The position numbers and the translations under genes are program-made. The notes under the pieces are model-generated. The model was given only the letters and a program-made list of their open reading frames with translations, made no database searches and was not told where the DNA came from. Shown one piece after another: positions 47,145-51,283 of a stretch of DNA of 51,283 bases (position 1 is the first letter of the stretch; the number at the start of each line of letters is the position of its first letter). Source of the stretch: Didymodactylos carnosus (lineage: Eukaryota; Rotifera; Eurotatoria; Philodinida; Philodinidae); contig CAJNOQ010000426.1 of the NCBI GenBank assembly GCA_905250885.1, positions 1 to 51,283 of the forward strand, read 5' to 3'.

Positions 47145-50100
47145 TTATTTTTTATGTATTTGTGTCTTCTGTTCGCACTAAGATTTATATGCAAAAACTC
47201 TTTTTCTTCAACTATCTTCTCTTTGATAAAATTTAAAAGATTTTTTTGGTTTTCTTTTTGTTTTGTATCAATTAGGTCTGATATTGCCTTGTGATTGGAT
47301 CATCTATGTTAAATTTCTTATTTTTTTAAATATTTATTTTGGTGATCATTGCCTTTTCTTGTACTATCAAAATTTGTTTAAAAAAAAAAACTTGGATATT
47401 AATTTTAAACAATTCTTATTGTCATATAAGGACAGTTTTTGTTTTGAATAAACAAACTTTGTCTATAATAGTCACTCGATATAAGGCTATTCAAAATAAT
47501 ATCTACAATTTACTTTAACTTATTTTTAAGCATTTTTTTTGCTTTAAGTATTCAGTGCACGACTATTGATTACATTTTTATTTCACTAAAAGTATACTAT
47601 TATCCACAATGTGCTACAAAAGATTGATCATATCTTTAATCATTCGAATTTTTTTTTTTTGCTATTGTTGTGAATAAATAATGATTTTTCTAGAACATAT
47701 TATTTAATAGTTTATAGTGATTTTATGTTCAACAGTTGCTCATTTGAAACAAAGAAAATAAAGAAGAACAATATCTTTTGACAATCAGATTCTTTTTACT
47801 TTTTTTTTTTCGATTATTGACGCACATACGTCTGCTACCTAGTTTTATATGTATTTTTTTATCTGTATAATCTCATTGTTTTAATCAACAAAAAAACATT
47901 GAATGTGCTTTTTTATTTTCCACTCCGTTTTATCCACATGTGCAATGTAAATATCTTCGGTTATTTTATTGTTTCTTGCTTAACTTTGCGCGTTAAATGT
48001 GTGCGTGTGTTTGTTTGTTTTTGTTAACCCGCATCTAAATGTTCTTTTTCTCTTTTGGAAAAAGTGAAAATAAACTTTTCTACAGTTGTGTTATTTTACA
48101 ACTGTTTTCTTTGATTGTTTTTTCTGAAATGATTTTAAGAAAATAAACTAATTGATAATTATCGATATTTAGACTATCGGCACGATTTTTCTAAATGGAG
48201 AACTCATTTGTCAAAAATAATTTTATATTGCACTTTTTTTTCTTACACTGCACTGTATTTCAGCTATTTTTTCACGCAAGAAAAGATCAGTTTCTTCACA
48301 TTCTACATCTGCAAGTATGAAGCTTGGCAAAGTAAAGTATGACAATTAGTATTAAATGCTAAAATGCATTTTTTGGTTTTAGCACTACAATCAGACCAGC
48401 TAGGTGATATTACTTAAAATGATGCATTACGATAATTGCGTTTCAACAAGAATTAATATTGCACCATTGCAAAATTCTTTTTAATTCATTCATTCGCTAT
48501 GTTCATATGACAGCGTTGATTATGATTAAGATGAGTCATACATTAGAGTTAACTATGAGTAAGGATTTAACAATGTGACGTGATTGTTCTTAATTATAAT
48601 TGATGATTATTCTCGATAAAAGATCACTGTGTATCGAATCATCATTACTGCTGTGGATCATGATATTTGCACAAGCTATGAGTGAATGGCATAGTGATTG
48701 TACTGTTCATTTTCTACATGTAAAAAGAGAATAATTTCTTTTGCGTTGAAGCAGTTTTAAAAATATTTTTCTGTTTGTTTTGTTTATATACACTAGGCTT
48801 AATACTGTGTTAGAAGTCAACGTTTTGTTTTCTATAGTTTACGAGATATAACTCTTGTATTTCGGCGTTCATTGATCTTTGGCACTGTCTACTAAAATAA
48901 AAACGGATGTCCGATGAGATTTCAAAGCGTAATCTCGAACTAAAGAAAAAACTGGAAATGATTGTTCATCAGTAGAATCGATACAGCTTTGAGTGCATAA
49001 CAAATTAATGAGGAAATAAAATTGGAAAGCACTTTATTTGTACAAAAAATTCTATTATATTGTTGGAAATCCCCACAAAGTGTCCGGTGAGATTTTCGAT
49101 TTTATTTTTTCGATATCTCGATAAAGAATACTCCAATCAAGATCAAACTTTGGTCATTCTTAGATCTCATGAGGTTTGTTATTTGATAAAAAATGAATCT
49201 GTAATACTGCATTATCGAGAAATTTTTTTGAAAAATACGCGAAAATGTCCTGTGGGATTTTCAAGAAAGAAATATCCAATGAAATTTCTAAATTCTTATT
49301 GTCAATGAGAATAGAAACAAAATTCAACTTATTATACACCGTTCAATTCGTCTGCGTGTGCTTTATTCAATCGTGAAGCTCAAAAGTATCAGTTTCGCAA
49401 GTACGCGTTTTGACTATCAAAACTCACCTTTCGATTACAAATTAATCTTTTCGACATTTTTTATCGAAAAGTCCAGGAGATAAAGTTTTAAGAGTTGCAT
49501 CGGCCGATTCAGCTCATCGAGATCTGTCGGTTAATGTATAATACGTATTACTTTTCCCAACTATAACGGAATTTTTTCCCCAATTATCTTAGAAACGGTA
49601 TACATTGAAAACAGCGAAAGAAAAATGTCGAAGGAATTATTAGAACAACTGAGACGTTTTATCTTACAGCTCTGAAGTAATTCTCCGATAATTCATAGGA
49701 AAGATGTAGAATTCTATACATTTAAACTTTTTGAGGGGGGTGTAAGAAAAAAAATTTTCTCCATGCGACCAGAAATAACGAAAAAAGATTTTAATTTCCG
49801 GTGGGAAGAAAGGGAGATGTACTTCCCCCCTCCCCCCCCGCAATTTACGGCCCTGTGCACAAGCATGTGATCGAATGGTGTAGTTAGCTCATTATGAAGG
49901 AACTCAAAAAATATATTTTTATTGGTGAAAAAGGAAAAAGGTTTTCTGATTAACACCTGACGTAGTAAAACTCAACCCGATGCACGAAGCATGTTTTGTA
50001 AGCACCTTATTTTTCAGATTATTTTTGCTAAATAGTACAATATGCCATTCACTCCTATTATTGCATTGAATTATATGACCTGAAAACCTAAGAAAAGGTT

Positions 50101-50880
50101 CATTCAATTGAAAGAGTGGCATAACACACCAAAAGGACTAGTGGAATTAACGACTATTTGAGATTGAGTTGCAAGTCTCTCTTTATTCATTAGCAATCAC
50201 GAAGTTACTCCAGACAACTTAAACATAGTCGTATTTCCATGAAACAGGACAAACGGTGCATGGCGCTTCAAATTGTTGAAGATATAAACAAGAAGAAGAA
50301 TAAAGGTGAATAATTGACATTCATTGACAAAAGAAAGCAAGAGATATTTGACAAACATTCTTCTGTTTTGGAGTATTCAGTGTATTGTTTAATATATAAA
50401 TTATCATCAAGCATCTAAACAGGAGATTATCGTGACATTAAATGCGATTTGTCAATCACATGCTAAACATGATTAAGAGTTTATCCTGACAGTAACTAAA
50501 TCATAATTACAGTAATCATCGCTCATGCTATCGAGTGGACCTAGTGATTGTCTTGAGCTCATGTTAGACATGCTGAGAAAATATATTCAGTTAGATATTT
50601 TTCTTTGTCACATAATTCGTATTCTATCAAAAAGAAATAAAGATTGTTTTTCGAAAACTTTCAATAGACTTTTGTTCCATTATATAAACAATAACAAAGA
50701 TATAAAGGACATGTTTGTTCTTATAAGCACTAAAAAGATTTCAGTTGTGTCAACAATTTCGACTCGATATTTTTACCTATTGTTAATCGAATAAAAATTG
50801 ACTCAGTCAAAGTTGCAGGTTAATATTAAAAAAAATGAATACATCACAAAATAGTTATATAACATAATTAAAATCCTGTA
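47145..50880. other. Intergenic stretch, AT-rich
   Basis: 3' UTR of ABHD17, then 3.7 kb without a recognisable gene. Open frames at 49060-49308, 49714-50122 and 50525-50794 show no family features. A C-rich patch (49821-49838) followed by GCAATTTACGGCCCTG reads in reverse complement as CAGGGCCGTAAATTGC, resembling a lone hAT-type end, with no partner found. Confidence 0.35.
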
Positions 50881-50903
50881 GATAGTACCATTTTGATACT
50901 TCA

Positions 50904-51283
50904 ATGCCAAATTATAAATTATATTATTTTAACGGACGTGGACGCGCTGAAGTAACTCGTTTGATATTTGCTGCAGTTGGTCAAACATTTGAAGACATAC
51001 GAATTGAAAAAAAAGATTGGCCAATCATGAAATATCAAACACCACTTGGTACTCTGCCCATTCTGCATGTCGATAATACAATAATTGTGCAAAGTAAAGC
51101 CATTGCAAGATATGCGGCACAACAATGTAATTTAGTCGGGCGTAGTTCCCTGGACGAAGCCAAAGTGAACGGTGTCGTCGATACGATGAATGATTTGACT
51201 GATAAATTTACGCAGAAATATTTTGAACTGAAAGACGAAACAGCGAAAGCACAAGGAAAACATCAATTGTTAACTACAGATAT
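50904..51283 (+). CDS. GSTS-like: Sigma-class glutathione S-transferase, 5' part (126 aa, cut by window end)
   Basis: It starts [20 protein letters not shown], the typical sigma GST / haematopoietic prostaglandin-D-synthase opening. Y8 is the expected catalytic Tyr that activates glutathione. [20 protein letters not shown] and the [10 protein letters not shown] segment (residues about 64-73) form the glutathione site with the cis-Pro loop. The alpha-helical C-terminal domain begins near residue 80 ([15 protein letters not shown]). No intron in the 380 bp seen. The gene runs off the right edge; sigma GSTs are usually about 200-210 aa, so about 40% is missing. An AG acceptor-like site (TCCTGTAG) lies 22 nt upstream of the ATG. 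Role: conjugation or isomerisation in detoxification, or prostaglandin-type synthesis. Confidence 0.95.
   Translation, partial: MPNYKLYYFNGRGRAEVTRLIFAAVGQTFEDIRIEKKDWPIMKYQTPLGTLPILHVDNTIIVQSKAIARYAAQQCNLVGRSSLDEAKVNGVVDTMNDLTDKFTQKYFELKDETAKAQGKHQLLTTD

Overview
The window looks like nuclear DNA of a small invertebrate, most likely a bdelloid rotifer (Adineta/Rotaria-like); this is inference without any search. The evidence is AT-rich sequence, many-exon genes with mostly 48-80 nt GT-AG introns, animal-specific families (MARF1, SUN, UBTD, ABHD17, an aminergic receptor, sigma GST), and AG acceptors a few bases upstream of most start codons, as expected for spliced-leader trans-splicing. Every multi-exon model below was assembled by eye and checked for unbroken phase across all junctions.

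Layout. 0.8-4.5 kb (+): MARF1-like protein made of LOTUS/OST-HTH modules. 5.8-9.2 kb (-): unrecognised disordered protein whose last intron holds a tRNA-Asn gene and a MITE. 9.2-18.3 kb: gene-poor, with a near-perfect 0.85 kb palindrome, two adjacent hairpins and a hAT-type MITE with an intact 8-bp target duplication. 18.3-22.6 kb (+): alpha-1-adrenergic-like GPCR; one intron is 2.75 kb and holds two foldback structures. 24.9-26.3 kb (-): intronless zinc-binding/coiled-coil/probable beta-propeller protein. 26.3-29.5 kb: repeats. 29.6-31.8 kb (-): SUN-domain nuclear-envelope protein. 31.8-38.4 kb: repeats, including a 1.2 kb nested foldback, three MITEs and decayed coding sequence. 38.5-47.1 kb (+): three conserved genes in a row, UBTD1/2-like, PP4 catalytic subunit and ABHD17-like depalmitoylase. 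50.9 kb to the end (+): 5' part of a sigma-class glutathione transferase.

The genes do not form a pathway; each is an ordinary, separately transcribed animal gene. The unusual content is structural. Four MITEs share GGG..TGTTTC-type termini, CTTAAGT-rich bodies and 3-bp CWG flanks. Four large imperfect palindromes have arms with no similarity I can see between them. The few long introns mostly coincide with these insertions. I found no clearly new multi-gene system. The best candidates for follow-up are the palindromes, the CWG-targeting MITE family, and the LOTUS-only MARF1 model.
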